This document shows positions 1-8,091 of a DNA stretch of 64,000 bases, in pieces (the first letter of the stretch is position 1; the number at the start of each line of letters is the position of its first letter). Origin of the DNA: Zhihengliuella sp. ISTPL4 (lineage in GTDB: Bacteria; Actinomycetota; Actinomycetes; Actinomycetales; Microbacteriaceae). The notes under the pieces are model-generated. The model searched no databases, had not been told where the DNA came from, and saw only the letters and a list, made by a program, of their open reading frames with translations. A program made the position numbers and the translations under genes. The DNA lies in NCBI RefSeq assembly GCF_002848265.1, contig NZ_CP025422.1:3130727-3194726 (forward strand), read 5' to 3'.

Positions 1-446
1 GTCACGCCCTGGATCCGCTCGCGCGGCACGCGGTACGCGGTGAGGAGACGGCGCCCGCCGCGGACCACCCGGAATCCCGAAGGGTCGATGACGCCCGTCG
101 GGCTCGCGGTCAGCAGCCCGCGGGGTGCGGCGCCGAGCCCGAGGAGCGGGATCGTGCGTGACAGGTACGCCGCCACACCGTTGAGCGCGTAGGAGCCGAA
201 GGCCAGCGCCTGCGGCTCGTTCTCCTGTATTGCGCGCCGCTGAGCGCGCTGCAGTCGTTGCATGCGTCCGAGCACGATCCAGATGATCAGACCGGCGAGC
301 GCCACTCCCGTCGCGAACACCAGCGAGGTCGCCACGGGCGGCTCGCCCTTGACCAGGGGGCGCACGAGTGTCCCCCAGACGAAGAACGCCGCCAGTGCCG
401 CAGCTATCGCGAGCATCAGGCGGTTGGCGGGCGGGTTCTGGCGCAC
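1..446 (-). CDS. Membrane protein, partial at the window edge
   Basis: Unrecognised membrane protein. The 148 visible residues are N-terminal and the 3' end lies outside the window. Two hydrophobic segments are visible, near residues 10-25 and 38-55. They are followed by an Arg/Gln-rich stretch (RMQRLQRAQRR) and a probably cytosolic part with a further apolar run (TIPLLGLGAAPRGLL). I chose the GTG at 446 because GGAAAG lies about ten bases upstream; an in-frame ATG lies ten codons further in. The next gene on this strand (506-820) is also a small membrane protein. The function is not known to me. Confidence 0.6.
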   Translation of the reverse strand, partial: MRQNPPANRLMLAIAAALAAFFVWGTLVRPLVKGEPPVATSLVFATGVALAGLIIWIVLGRMQRLQRAQRRAIQENEPQALAFGSYALNGVAAYLSRTIPLLGLGAAPRGLLTASPTGVIDPSGFRVVRGGRRLLTAYRVPRERIQGV

Positions 447-505
447 GGGGGCTCACTTTCCGGAAGCAGGGGGGACTGGGGCTGGGTGCCCTCACTCGCG
501 GCGGG

Positions 506-820
506 TCAGCCGCCCATCAGGAACGCGGCGGTGGGGAGCACCGACACGGCCCCCAGCACGACGCCGATGACGGGCCACGCGTACCCGCTGCGGTCGGTGC
601 GAGCGAAGACGAGCCCGATGATGCCGAGGATGAGGGCGATGCCACCGAAGAGGAGCGCGAGCGGCAGGGTGACGAACAGCAGCCATCCGTAGTTCGGGTC
701 CGCCGTTCCCGCGAGGACGAAGACGATCACCGTCGGCAGGATGCCCACGAGTGCCACGGCGGTCGCCGCCACCCCGCATCCGAAGGCGCGGCGACGGGGC
801 AACGGGGAGATCTGGGTCAC
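506..820 (-). CDS. Small four-helix membrane protein
   Basis: A 104-residue, almost entirely hydrophobic protein with about three to four transmembrane segments (roughly residues 15-38, 45-68 and 80-102) and a short basic N-terminus (PLPRRR). No catalytic motif is visible and I do not recognise the family. The GTG start at 820 is supported by a TAGGAT hexamer at 827-832, exactly six bases upstream. That is the spacing expected of a leaderless actinobacterial promoter, and there is no Shine-Dalgarno sequence. It may be co-oriented with, rather than co-transcribed with, the membrane protein downstream. Confidence 0.65.
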   Translation of the reverse strand: MTQISPLPRRRAFGCGVAATAVALVGILPTVIVFVLAGTADPNYGWLLFVTLPLALLFGGIALILGIIGLVFARTDRSGYAWPVIGVVLGAVSVLPTAAFLMGG

Positions 821-916
821 GGGGCGATCCTAGCCACCGCCCGGGCCTCGACGTCGCAGCACCACTGTGGCGGCGCAATCCTCTGGATCGCGCCGCCACC
901 GTGGTCGCTGTCGTCG

Positions 917-1753
917 TTATTTCTGGATGAAGGCGAGGATGTCCGGGTTGATGACCTGAGCGTGCGTCGTCAGCATGCCGTGCGGGAAGCCCTCGTAGAT
1001 CTTGAGCTCGGAGTTCTGGAGAAGCTCGTGCTGCTTGATGGCGGCGTCCTGGTACGGGACGACCTGATCGTCGTCGCCCTGGAGGACGAGGACCGGGACC
1101 GTGATGGCCTTGAGGTCCTCGGTCTGATCCGTCTCGGAGAACGCCCTGATGCCCTCGTAGTGGGCGAGGGCACTCCCGGTCATGCCCTGTCGCCACCAGT
1201 TGGCGACGGTCGGCTCCGAGACGTCGGCCCCGGGCCGGTTGAACCCGTAGAACGGACCCGATGCGACGGCCTGGAAGAAGTCGGCGCGGTTGGCGGCGAG
1301 CGCGTCGCGGAAGCCGTCGAAGACGGAGATCGGGGTGCCCTCGGGGTTCGCCTCCGTCTGGACCATCAGGGGTGGAACCGCGGAGACGAGCACGGCTTTG
1401 GCGACGCGTCCCTGGGGTTCGCCGTACTGCGCGACATAGCGGGCGACCTGGCCGCCACCGGTCGAGTGGCCGATGTGGATCGCGTTACGCAGGTCGAGGT
1501 GTTCGACGACGGCGTTCGCGTCGCTCGCGTAGTGGTCCATATCGTGGCCGATGCCGGTCTGCGACGAGCGGCCGTGGCCGCGTCGGTCACTGGCGACGAC
1601 CCGGAATCCCTTGCTGAGGAAGTAGAGCATCTGGGCGTCCCAGTCGTCGGACGACAGAGGCCAGCCGTGGTGGAACATGATGGGCTGGGCGTCGCGAGGA
1701 CCCCAGTCCTTGAAGTAGATCTCGGTGCCGTCGTCGGTGGTCACAAAAGGCAT
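917..1753 (-). CDS. Alpha/beta hydrolase, non-haem chloroperoxidase type
   Basis: 278 residues, the normal length for the cofactor-free chloroperoxidase/esterase branch of the alpha/beta hydrolases. Visible motifs are the oxyanion region HHGWPLSSDDW (28-38), SDRRGHGRS (55-63), the nucleophile elbow GHSTGGG with Ser97, GDDDQVVP holding the acid (about 227-229) and FPHGM with His258. These enzymes act in the cytosol as esterases or, with peroxide and an organic acid, as perhydrolases; the natural substrate is unknown. There is no signal peptide. It is transcribed away from the MmyB-type regulator at 1994, separated by 240 bases, so that regulator is its likely controller (inference). Confidence 0.9.
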   Translation of the reverse strand: MPFVTTDDGTEIYFKDWGPRDAQPIMFHHGWPLSSDDWDAQMLYFLSKGFRVVASDRRGHGRSSQTGIGHDMDHYASDANAVVEHLDLRNAIHIGHSTGGGQVARYVAQYGEPQGRVAKAVLVSAVPPLMVQTEANPEGTPISVFDGFRDALAANRADFFQAVASGPFYGFNRPGADVSEPTVANWWRQGMTGSALAHYEGIRAFSETDQTEDLKAITVPVLVLQGDDDQVVPYQDAAIKQHELLQNSELKIYEGFPHGMLTTHAQVINPDILAFIQK

Positions 1754-1993
1754 GCGTTTCTCCAGGGTGTGTCGAGTGGGGGAGGGGGAGTCAGGCGACT
1801 TCGGCCGCTGCGTCGATGATGTTCCTTCCCAGGGCGGGGGTCGTTGTCCGTCACGTTATGGGAGCGGTGCCACGGCTGTCGTGTCCCTCCCAAGGTCCCT
1901 CTCCTGGCCGCGGTCATGAGGATAAAATCGGCCGTGGCATCCGGAGTGCGATCAGTCCGAGAGGCGAGCGTTTCCGTCGTGGGTTCGGAGGGT

Positions 1994-2824
1994 ATGAGCG
2001 AGCATCGTCATGCGGTGGCGGAGTACCTGCGTGCGCGTCGCGCTCTGCTGCAGCCCGAAGACGTCGGTCTGCCGCGCCTGCCGGGCCGTCGGGTCGAAGG
2101 CCTCCGACGCGAAGAAGTCGCGGCGTTGGCGCGGATCAGTGCGGAGTACTACATCCGGCTGGAGCGCGGGCACGACCACCAGCCGTCCGATCAGGTGCTT
2201 CTCGCGCTGGCTCAGGCGCTCCGCCTCGATGCCGACGCGACCGCCTACCTCCTCCGACTGAACAGCGGCGGTCTCCGGAATTCGATCTCACACCCGCCGA
2301 TGGAGCAGAAGGTGCCGGCGTCCGTGCATGCGCTCCTTCAGCACTTGTCGCATACACCCGCCATCGTCATCGACGGCAATCAGGATGTGCTCGCGGGCAA
2401 TGCCATCGCGAAGGCGCTGCAACCGGCATCCCTGCAGCCAGGAAAGAATCTCTTGCTGGCGACGTTCGACGTCGCGGCGAGGGACCGCGTGGGGGAGACA
2501 TGGTTCGACCTCGCCACACGGATCACGGCATCGTTCCGGCTGCGCAGCGACCCGAACGATCCCCGGTTCCGGGAACTGCTCGCGACGCTCCTGATCCAGG
2601 ATCCGGACTTTCCGGCGATCTGGGCACGCCACGATGTGCGCGAGCTCGGAACCGACGTCACTCGCCACCGGATCGAGCCCTTCGGTCTGGTGGACATCTG
2701 CTGGCAGCACCTACGGATCCCGAGCACGGACCTCGTGGTGGTGATGTTCGCCAACCCGCCGGGGTCGCCTGCCGCTGCGGCGATCCGCTATCTCGCCGAG
2801 ACTCTGCGGGTCTCCTCGAGCTGA
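1994..2824 (+). CDS. MmyB-type helix-turn-helix regulator
   Basis: 276 residues. An XRE-like helix-turn-helix occupies about residues 5-75, with the family hallmark GLRREEVAALARISAEYYIRLERG. The C-terminal MmyB ligand-binding domain spans about 100-270 (PAIVIDGNQDVLAGNAIAKAL, then the DP-rich segment and a terminal TDLVVVMFANPPG). Members of this family usually repress a neighbouring oxidoreductase or hydrolase gene. The divergent hydrolase at 917-1753 is the obvious candidate. I placed the start at the ATG at 1994, where the conserved HTH begins. GGAGG sits unusually close to it; an upstream in-frame ATG at 1916 would add a poorly conserved tail. Its last 37 bases overlap the converging gene at 2788. 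Confidence 0.88.
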   Translation: MSEHRHAVAEYLRARRALLQPEDVGLPRLPGRRVEGLRREEVAALARISAEYYIRLERGHDHQPSDQVLLALAQALRLDADATAYLLRLNSGGLRNSISHPPMEQKVPASVHALLQHLSHTPAIVIDGNQDVLAGNAIAKALQPASLQPGKNLLLATFDVAARDRVGETWFDLATRITASFRLRSDPNDPRFRELLATLLIQDPDFPAIWARHDVRELGTDVTRHRIEPFGLVDICWQHLRIPSTDLVVVMFANPPGSPAAAAIRYLAETLRVSSS

Positions 2825-3321
2825 CGCGTCCGGACCCACAGCGCATGCAGCGCCGTGCGGCACGGCCCGTCGGCCGGCGACCAGCGCATCTCCACCCGCT
2901 CGTCGCCATCCGGCTCGAGCCGGCACACGTACGCTTGCGTGCCGGTCATCGGGTGGAAGAAGTGCACGATGTCCGTCGCGCGGGGCGCGACCTCTGTCCC
3001 GGCCCAGTGCTCGACGAACGGCGGGCTGAGCGCGCCGAGCTCTCCGACGAGGTCGTCGAATCGCGGGTCCTTTCCGAAGCGACGGATGTTGGAGCGGAGC
3101 ATGGTGGCGAGGTGACTCGCGGACTGCTCCCACTCTTCGAGCACCGTCCGAAACTCCGGATTCAAGAACAGCGAGCGGGCGAGATTGTTGCCCACCGAGA
3201 AGGCGGCTGACAGTGCGGTCGCGAGGGGGCTGGCGAAGACGACGTCGAGATGGCGGTCGAAGACGACGCGGACGGGTCCCGGCGTCGGTGCTGACCGTGA
3301 CCCTGTTGTCTCGTCGCCCAT
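2788..3321 (-). CDS. Stand-alone MmyB-like ligand-binding domain protein
   Basis: 177 residues that align by eye only with the C-terminal ligand-binding half of MmyB-type regulators. Corresponding features are VRVVFDRHLDVVFASPLATAL, the EFRTVLEEWEQSASHLATMLR helix, DLVGELGALSPPFVEHWAG and IVHFFHPMTGTQAYVCRLEPD. No DNA-binding domain is encoded upstream in any frame. The ATG at 3321 is preceded by TACGCT (3329-3334) seven bases away, a leaderless promoter, so it appears to be a genuine start rather than a broken gene. It converges with and overlaps the full-length MmyB regulator. It could be a ligand sink or a dimerisation partner (speculative), or a decayed regulator. Confidence 0.7.
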   Translation of the reverse strand: MGDETTGSRSAPTPGPVRVVFDRHLDVVFASPLATALSAAFSVGNNLARSLFLNPEFRTVLEEWEQSASHLATMLRSNIRRFGKDPRFDDLVGELGALSPPFVEHWAGTEVAPRATDIVHFFHPMTGTQAYVCRLEPDGDERVEMRWSPADGPCRTALHALWVRTRQLEETRRVSAR

Positions 3322-3576
3322 ACCGTCCAGCGTATCGACGGTCCCCGGGAGGAGGGGCGCCCTCCCGGGGACCCCTTCGGCGGAGACGCAGCCACGGACA
3401 GCGGAGAGTCGGGGCGAGCACCGAGACGCCCTTCCGTTCCGCGGCTTCGTCCGCTGGACTGTTCGCACTGACATCGGTCGAATCGGGAGGGGAACAGATG
3501 AACCTCAGCACTGGGAATGACGCCCACCCAGGGGCCGTCGCGGTGTTTCCAGGCCGGCGCGGCGGGGCCTGAAACC

Positions 3577-4248
3577 ATGCGTTCGACGACACCGATGCCC
3601 GGGAACCCGTGGCCGCACGACATGATCATCACCGTCGACGATCGCCCCCACACGGTCCTCGAACTGCTGTGGATGCGGGAAGCGCACGGGCTGCGCCCCG
3701 TCGGTGACGCGCTCCCGCCGCTGCTGGTCGACAGGCCCGCGCCTGCAGCACGGCCCGTGGACGAGGAGACCCGCGAGCGCTGGTCGGCGGCGTGGTCGCG
3801 GGTCTGGGACGAGGTCGTCGCGCATGCGGCGGTCGAGCCTGACCAAGCCGTGCTCGACCGCCTGCTCGATGAGACTCTGAGTCCCGATGAACGTGCGGCC
3901 CTTCTGCGTCGGCTCGTCGGCCCCACGGCGCGGGATGAGTACGGGGACGACGTCCTCGACGATGCGGCCTATCGCGTATGGGAGCGACGCGGCTCCGAGG
4001 CGCACCTTGCGACGCAGCTCACGACGCTTGCGGACAGCCCAGAGCACCGGGAGGTCACGACACTCGCACATGCCTGGCGCCGGGGTCTCGAGAAGGTGGT
4101 GACCGTGCCGTGCCGCGGGACGTACGTCCGACAGATCGGACCTCGCGCCCTCCTCGTCACGGACGAGGTGCGGAGGGACCCCGCCTCGTATCGTGCGGCG
4201 CTCGACTCGTTCGGTCCAGCGTCCTCGCCGTCCCCGTCGACGGTCTGA
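3577..4248 (+). CDS. Hypothetical soluble protein
   Basis: 223 residues, hydrophilic and rich in Asp, Glu, Arg and Ala, with no signal peptide or membrane segment. I do not recognise it. The N-terminal part carries MIITVDDRPHTVLELLWMREA. The middle is predicted to be helical (DEETRERWSAAWSRVWDEVV, then DETLSPDERAALLRRLVG). The C-terminal third (VPCRGTYVRQIGPRALLVTDEVRRDP) looks like a compact strand-rich segment. Codon choice and third-position GC match the neighbours. The start is uncertain: ATG 3577 and ATG 3595 are both possible and neither has a convincing ribosome binding site. Confidence 0.6.
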   Translation: MRSTTPMPGNPWPHDMIITVDDRPHTVLELLWMREAHGLRPVGDALPPLLVDRPAPAARPVDEETRERWSAAWSRVWDEVVAHAAVEPDQAVLDRLLDETLSPDERAALLRRLVGPTARDEYGDDVLDDAAYRVWERRGSEAHLATQLTTLADSPEHREVTTLAHAWRRGLEKVVTVPCRGTYVRQIGPRALLVTDEVRRDPASYRAALDSFGPASSPSPSTV

Positions 4249-4262
4249 GGCCCCGCACGGAG

Positions 4263-4652
4263 TCAGAGCACGAGGGGGAGGAAGGATCCGATCAGGCCCA
4301 GGACGCCCACCGTCGCGAAGACGATCCCGACGGTCCGCAGGACCCGACGCAGATGCGGCGGCTCGCCGATCCGGGCGCGTGAGGGATCGTTCGAGCTGTA
4401 GAACCCCTCGACCCACCCGTCGTCGGCGGGCGCACGCTCCCCGCGGCGGAGTGACCTCTCGTGGAAGTCGCCGCCCGCGAACCAACGGGCGGACAGGCGT
4501 CCGTCCCGATCGATCACGGCGATCTCGACCGGGACCCACTGGCCCTCGACGAGTCGGATCAGCAGCGCCACGATGAGGAGGGGTGCACCGATGCCGAGCC
4601 CTATCCAGGCCAGCACCTCGCCGACCACGGAGAGGGTATCGACGAGCTGCAC
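4263..4652 (-). CDS. Small membrane protein with two membrane segments
   Basis: 129 residues. There is one hydrophobic segment at the N-terminus (EVLAWIGLGIGAPLLIVALL, about residues 11-30), a polar central region of about 65 residues and a second hydrophobic helix at the C-terminus (VGIVFATVGVLGLIGSFLPL). The layout suggests both ends in the membrane and a soluble loop that begins WVPVEIAVIDRDGR. I prefer the GTG at 4652 to the upstream TTG at 4673, because TACGAT (4659-4664) lies six bases before it, the leaderless arrangement seen repeatedly in this window. The function is unknown. Confidence 0.6.
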   Translation of the reverse strand: MQLVDTLSVVGEVLAWIGLGIGAPLLIVALLIRLVEGQWVPVEIAVIDRDGRLSARWFAGGDFHERSLRRGERAPADDGWVEGFYSSNDPSRARIGEPPHLRRVLRTVGIVFATVGVLGLIGSFLPLVL

Positions 4653-4700
4653 GACTCCATCGTAGAGAGACAACCATGCGGAGCGTCGCCGGGGAGCGCA

Positions 4701-5186
4701 TCAGCGCGTCGAGACGGGGTAGCGGCGCGCGGGGATGAGCCGGCCGAGGACGATGCCGGTCGCCACGACCACGGCGGCAGCGACCAGCACGGGGCTGACC
4801 AGGAACAGTGGGTCGGGTGCGGTGAGGCCCACCAGGGCCACGGTGGCGGTCGCGGGCGGATGCGGCACTTTGAGCAGGAGCATCGGAGCGGTGCTGAGTC
4901 CCGCGGCGATCGCCGCTGTCCAGACGGAGGGTCCGAGGATCGTTGCCGCTCCCAGGGCGACCGCGGCGCCGACCACGTGCCCGAGCACGACGTTGCGCGG
5001 TTGTGCGAGCGGGGACGCGGGAGCCAGTGCCACGATCGCCGCGCTGGCCGCGAACGGGAGCGCGAACAGCGGCAGCCCGGTCAGCGTGGCGACCCCGGCG
5101 AGCACCAGCAGTGAGGCGGTGGTGGCCGCGGTCGTGAGGAGAGCTTCAGGAACTCCCCTCACGGCCGGGCGCTTGAGAGGCGCCAT
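4701..5186 (-). CDS. HPP-family integral membrane protein
   Basis: 161 residues with about four transmembrane helices and the family signature KVPHPPATATVALVGL near residue 106, which contains the His-Pro-Pro motif that names the HPP family. HPP proteins have been linked to nitrite transport in plastids and cyanobacteria; the bacterial role is mostly unknown. The ATG at 5186 lies three bases beyond the stop of the upstream hydrolase (5189-6058), so the two are almost certainly co-transcribed and translationally coupled. The protein is complete for the domain and carries no additional C-terminal CBS domains. Confidence 0.85.
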   Translation of the reverse strand: MAPLKRPAVRGVPEALLTTAATTASLLVLAGVATLTGLPLFALPFAASAAIVALAPASPLAQPRNVVLGHVVGAAVALGAATILGPSVWTAAIAAGLSTAPMLLLKVPHPPATATVALVGLTAPDPLFLVSPVLVAAAVVVATGIVLGRLIPARRYPVSTR

Positions 5187-5188
5187 CC

Positions 5189-6058
5189 TCAGTCCGGGAG
5201 ACCGCGCAGGAAGGGGCGCATCAGGTTCGTCGTCTCCTCGAGACGCGTGGTGAGCGGGAAGTGCCCGGCGTCCAGCAACGCGACCTGCGCGTCCGGCACG
5301 TCCTGTGCGAATGCGCGTGCGCCGTCCGGCCCGAAGATCTCGTCGTGACGACCCCACGCGGCCAGCACGAGAGGCTGGTGACGACGCAGGTACTCCTGCC
5401 ACCCCGCGTAGCGCCCGGGGTTGACCCCGTAGTCGGCGAAGAGTGCGCGCTGGATGTCCGCGTTGCCCGGACGGTCGAGGAAAGCCTGGTCGAGGGCCTC
5501 CAGCGTCGGGTCCACCAGCTCCAGGTCGTCCACGGGGACACCGTGGGTGTACTGCCAGTGGGTGCCTTCCCTGGCGGTGAGGCCCGCGAGGGCCTCCTCG
5601 TCTGCCGCGGTCGTTGTGCCCGCCCACCAGCGGCGCAGCGGATCCCAGAACGGAGTGAGGCCCGCGTCGTAGGCGTTGCCGTTCTGCGACACGATTCCCG
5701 TGATGCGGTCCGGGTGGCGTTCGGCGAGACGGAAGCCGACAGGGGCGCCGTAGTCGTGCACGAAGAGGGCGTACCGGTCGAGGCCGAGGGAATCGAGGAG
5801 TGCGTCGACGATATCGGCGAGGTGGTCGAAGGTGTATCCCCACTCCTGGGGTGAGGGCGCGGAGCTGAGGCCGAATCCGGGGTAGTCGGGAGCGATCAGG
5901 TGGAACTCATCGGAGAGCTCGTCGATCAGTGTGCGGTACATGACGGACGAGGTGGGGAAGCCGTGCAACAGCACGAGCGTACGGGCCTGCGGGTCACCTG
6001 CCTCCCGATAGAAGACGTCGAGGCCGTCGATGCGGGCGCTGCGGTGCGACTGGGTCAC
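5189..6058 (-). CDS. Alpha/beta hydrolase with Asp nucleophile (haloalkane dehalogenase/epoxide hydrolase type)
   Basis: 289 residues. The oxyanion motif HGFPTSS is at 32-38 and the nucleophile elbow reads VHDYGAPVG with Asp102 in place of Ser, as in haloalkane dehalogenases and epoxide hydrolases. The catalytic His is in LDAGHFPL near the C-terminus and the cap region (about 135-215) is Trp-rich (PFWDPLRRWWAG). It should act in the cytosol on a halogenated or epoxide substrate that cannot be named from sequence. The GTG start is preceded by TAGGAT (6065-6070) with a six-base gap, so the transcript is probably leaderless. The gene is divergent from the CGNR regulator at 6168 and coupled to the HPP gene. 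Confidence 0.87.
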   Translation of the reverse strand: MTQSHRSARIDGLDVFYREAGDPQARTLVLLHGFPTSSVMYRTLIDELSDEFHLIAPDYPGFGLSSAPSPQEWGYTFDHLADIVDALLDSLGLDRYALFVHDYGAPVGFRLAERHPDRITGIVSQNGNAYDAGLTPFWDPLRRWWAGTTTAADEEALAGLTAREGTHWQYTHGVPVDDLELVDPTLEALDQAFLDRPGNADIQRALFADYGVNPGRYAGWQEYLRRHQPLVLAAWGRHDEIFGPDGARAFAQDVPDAQVALLDAGHFPLTTRLEETTNLMRPFLRGLPD

Positions 6059-6064
6059 GGTGTG

Positions 6065-6165
6065 ATCCTAACTGTTCATATTGCGATAGCCGGTTATGCC
6101 CGGTTCGTCGACGTTAGCCTCCCGATTCGCAACCTGTCAACTGTCGAATAGCGGTTATAGTTGAC
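6065..6165. promoter_or_regulatory. Divergent leaderless promoters with repeated palindromic motif
   Basis: The leftward promoter has its -10 at 6065-6070 (TAGGAT on the minus strand) and the rightward one at 6156-6161 (TATAGT), each about six bases from its start codon. Two near-palindromes, ATAGCCGGTTAT (6086-6097) and ATAGCGGTTAT (6148-6158), lie near each promoter. The second is enclosed by a perfect inverted repeat, GTCAACT (6136-6142) and AGTTGAC (6159-6165). These are candidate binding sites for the CGNR protein encoded at 6168. That assignment is inferred from position. Confidence 0.55.
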
Positions 6166-6167
6166 GC

Positions 6168-6683
6168 ATGGACAGACCGCTCCGCGGCGAACCTCTCGCG
6201 CTCGACCTCGTCAACACCGCCTGGGTCGAGGGCGATCACCGGGTCGATCTCTTCGACGACCCCGCTGGCGTGTCCGCCTGGCTCGCGGAGCACCGGCTGC
6301 CGGGAGGTCGGGGGGCGCGAGCGGCGCTGGTCCGTGCCCGGGATGCGATCCGCGCGGCGGTGACCGGCGACACCGACCCGCTCGGTGTCGTCCTCGCGCA
6401 CGGCTCACGTCGCCCGGGTCTCCGCCAGGGCGTGCCCAGCGAGGAAGTCATCGTCGACGACCCCGATTGGCACGCGGCGTGGGTCGCGGCGGCCGACCTG
6501 GTCCGCCTCTACGGCGAGCGCCCGGAGCGCATCCGCCCCTGCGCGAATCCCGAATGCGTCCTGTGGTTCTACGACACGAGCAAGAGCGGCCAGCGCCGTT
6601 GGTGCTCCATGCAGGGGTGCGGCAATCGGATGAAAGCCGCGCGGTTCTACGACAAGCACGTCAGGCCGAAGGCGGCCCGCTGA
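6168..6683 (+). CDS. CGNR zinc-finger regulator with ABATE domain
   Basis: 171 residues. The N-terminal ABATE-type domain (about 1-115) contains the typical LALDLVNTAW. It is followed by the zinc finger CANPECVLWFYDTSKSGQRR and then WCSMQGCGNRMKAARF, with Cys pairs CxxxxC and CxxxxC and the family CGNR box. These proteins are thought to be DNA-binding transcription regulators, though few have been studied. The gene is divergent from the hydrolase-HPP pair, which it probably controls. There is no Shine-Dalgarno site; the start is supported by TATAGT six bases upstream. Confidence 0.88.
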   Translation: MDRPLRGEPLALDLVNTAWVEGDHRVDLFDDPAGVSAWLAEHRLPGGRGARAALVRARDAIRAAVTGDTDPLGVVLAHGSRRPGLRQGVPSEEVIVDDPDWHAAWVAAADLVRLYGERPERIRPCANPECVLWFYDTSKSGQRRWCSMQGCGNRMKAARFYDKHVRPKAAR

Positions 6684-6715
6684 ACCTGGAGCGTCCCACG
6701 GATAGTCTGGCGCGC

Positions 6716-7336
6716 ATGACGGATTCCGCAGACGTCCCGACATCCCGCCCGATGGATGCCTGGCTCGACGCTCTCAGTCAGCCCACGGGATCACCGGGCG
6801 GAGGGGCGGCGTCGGGCGTGATGCTCGGTCTGGCGGCAGCGCTGATGGGCATGGTCGCCGGATACACCCCCGATGTCCGCGCCGTCGCCGAGAGCGCGGA
6901 CCGGCTCGTCCGCGTTCGTACGGAGCTCCTGGAGGCCGTCGAAGCGGATGGTGTGGTGTCGGCGAGCTTCGGGGCCGCGCTCGCGATGTCACCGGATGAC
7001 CCCGCGCGGGAGGAGCGCGTCCGTGACGCCGCCGTCGAGGCCGCGCAGTCGGTCGCGCGGCTCGGCCGCATCGGCGTGACCCTGGTCCCCGAGGCTCGCA
7101 CGCTCGCGTCGGACGGCAATCCTCACGTCGCCGTGGACCTCGCCGTCGCGACGGAGGCGCTGCACGCGGGCCTGTCGGGTGCGTCCCTAAACCTGCGGGC
7201 GAATCTGCAGCTCGCCAGGCGGCACGGAGCCTCCACGTCGATGCTGACGGCCCTGCAGGAAGAGATCGGTCGCGTGGCCGAGGCGCGCACTCAGGTCGCA
7301 CGGATCACCGCGGAGCTGTCCGCGCGCCTGGACTGA
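6716..7336 (+). CDS. Cyclodeaminase/cyclohydrolase family protein (FTCD C-terminal domain-like)
   Basis: 206 residues, helical throughout, matching the formiminotetrahydrofolate cyclodeaminase-like family. The N-terminal ALSQPTGSPGGGAASGVMLGLAAAL contains the Gly-rich PGGG loop that contacts the folate in FTCD. The C-terminal half carries NPHVAVDLAVATEALHAG and NLRANLQLARRHG, both typical. In cells these proteins act on one-carbon folates, but many stand-alone members lack a proven activity. The start ATG at 6716 follows the CGNR stop by 32 bases. TAGTCT (6703-6708) at a seven-base gap suggests its own leaderless promoter as well. Confidence 0.8.
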   Translation: MTDSADVPTSRPMDAWLDALSQPTGSPGGGAASGVMLGLAAALMGMVAGYTPDVRAVAESADRLVRVRTELLEAVEADGVVSASFGAALAMSPDDPAREERVRDAAVEAAQSVARLGRIGVTLVPEARTLASDGNPHVAVDLAVATEALHAGLSGASLNLRANLQLARRHGASTSMLTALQEEIGRVAEARTQVARITAELSARLD

Positions 7337-7347
7337 GCGTCACCGCC

Positions 7348-8028
7348 TCACCCCTGCGTGAGGCGGTAGGAGGGACCGCGCAGCGCCCGCACCGAGGGAT
7401 ACGTGTCCGCCCCGGGGAGCGGGCGACGATCGATGTCGAAGCGCAGGGCCGCGTCGTCCTCGGCCCGGGCGGAGTCGAGCCGCACGTCGGCGAACGGATG
7501 CCACCGTCCGCCCGGCGAGGCGAAGTACAGCCGGAGCGTCCACGGCTCGCTGTCCACCGCCCGGCGGAGCTCGGCGAACCCGCCCGGAAGTCTCCGCGAC
7601 GGGACGGTGCGCGCGCACAGCATGACCGGGCCGCGAGCAGTCCGGTACGGCACGACGCTGCTCAGCGTCGCCCGGGTCGGCGTGAGGCGGGGGAGGAGCA
7701 GAAAGCGTCCCGGGACGCCGATGCCCGTCGAGGCCAGCTGGAGGTCGATCTCCTCTCCGCCCTGCGCCCACCTCATGCCGAGACCGTAGACGTCCGGCAT
7801 CCACGGCGGCAGGCCGACCGAGCGCGAGACGCGCACCACGACCGGCACGTCGGCTGCCGGCGGATCGTCGATCCCGCGGATGCCGGAGCCGGGGTCAGAC
7901 CGCATCACCAGCCTCCCGTCGAAGATCGCACCGTGCGCGTGGATCGGCCGAGGTCGTCGGACGAGGAGGATCGCCGCCATGATCCCTCGAAGGGCGAGGC
8001 CCCCGGATCGGGACAGGAAGGTGCTCAT
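7348..8028 (-). CDS. Hypothetical protein
   Basis: 226 residues, no membrane segment. After a basic N-terminus come HAHGAIFDGRLVMR, VPVVVRVSRSVGLPPWMPDVYGLGMRW and RTVPSRRLPGGFAELRR. The order of strand-rich segments (a ring around VRVSRSVGLPP, then YGLGMRW) recalls small catalase-like proteins of actinobacteria, but the haem-ligand Tyr motif cannot be confirmed by eye, so I treat this only as a suggestion. The gene follows the phosphotransferase at 8092-9012 on the same strand, with a hairpin between them. Confidence 0.6.
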   Translation of the reverse strand: MSTFLSRSGGLALRGIMAAILLVRRPRPIHAHGAIFDGRLVMRSDPGSGIRGIDDPPAADVPVVVRVSRSVGLPPWMPDVYGLGMRWAQGGEEIDLQLASTGIGVPGRFLLLPRLTPTRATLSSVVPYRTARGPVMLCARTVPSRRLPGGFAELRRAVDSEPWTLRLYFASPGGRWHPFADVRLDSARAEDDAALRFDIDRRPLPGADTYPSVRALRGPSYRLTQG

Positions 8029-8053
8029 GTCGCCAGGGTCGCCCGGTGTTCTG

Positions 8054-8083
8054 CGAGGAGCGACCCCTTGGCGCCGCTCCTCG
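8054..8083 (-). terminator. Hairpin downstream of the phosphotransferase gene
   Basis: CGAGGAGCG (8054-8062) pairs perfectly with CGCTCCTCG (8075-8083) around a 12-base loop, between the stop of the 8092-9012 gene and the start of the 7348-8028 gene on the minus strand. There is no U-tract, so this is only a candidate terminator. Confidence 0.4.
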
Positions 8084-8091
8084 GGGACAGG

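Noticed and set aside
3322..3592. Possible HTH domain missing from the stand-alone MmyB protein
   Set aside because: I read all frames upstream of 3321 and found no helix-turn-helix motif, so a simple frameshift does not explain the missing domain.
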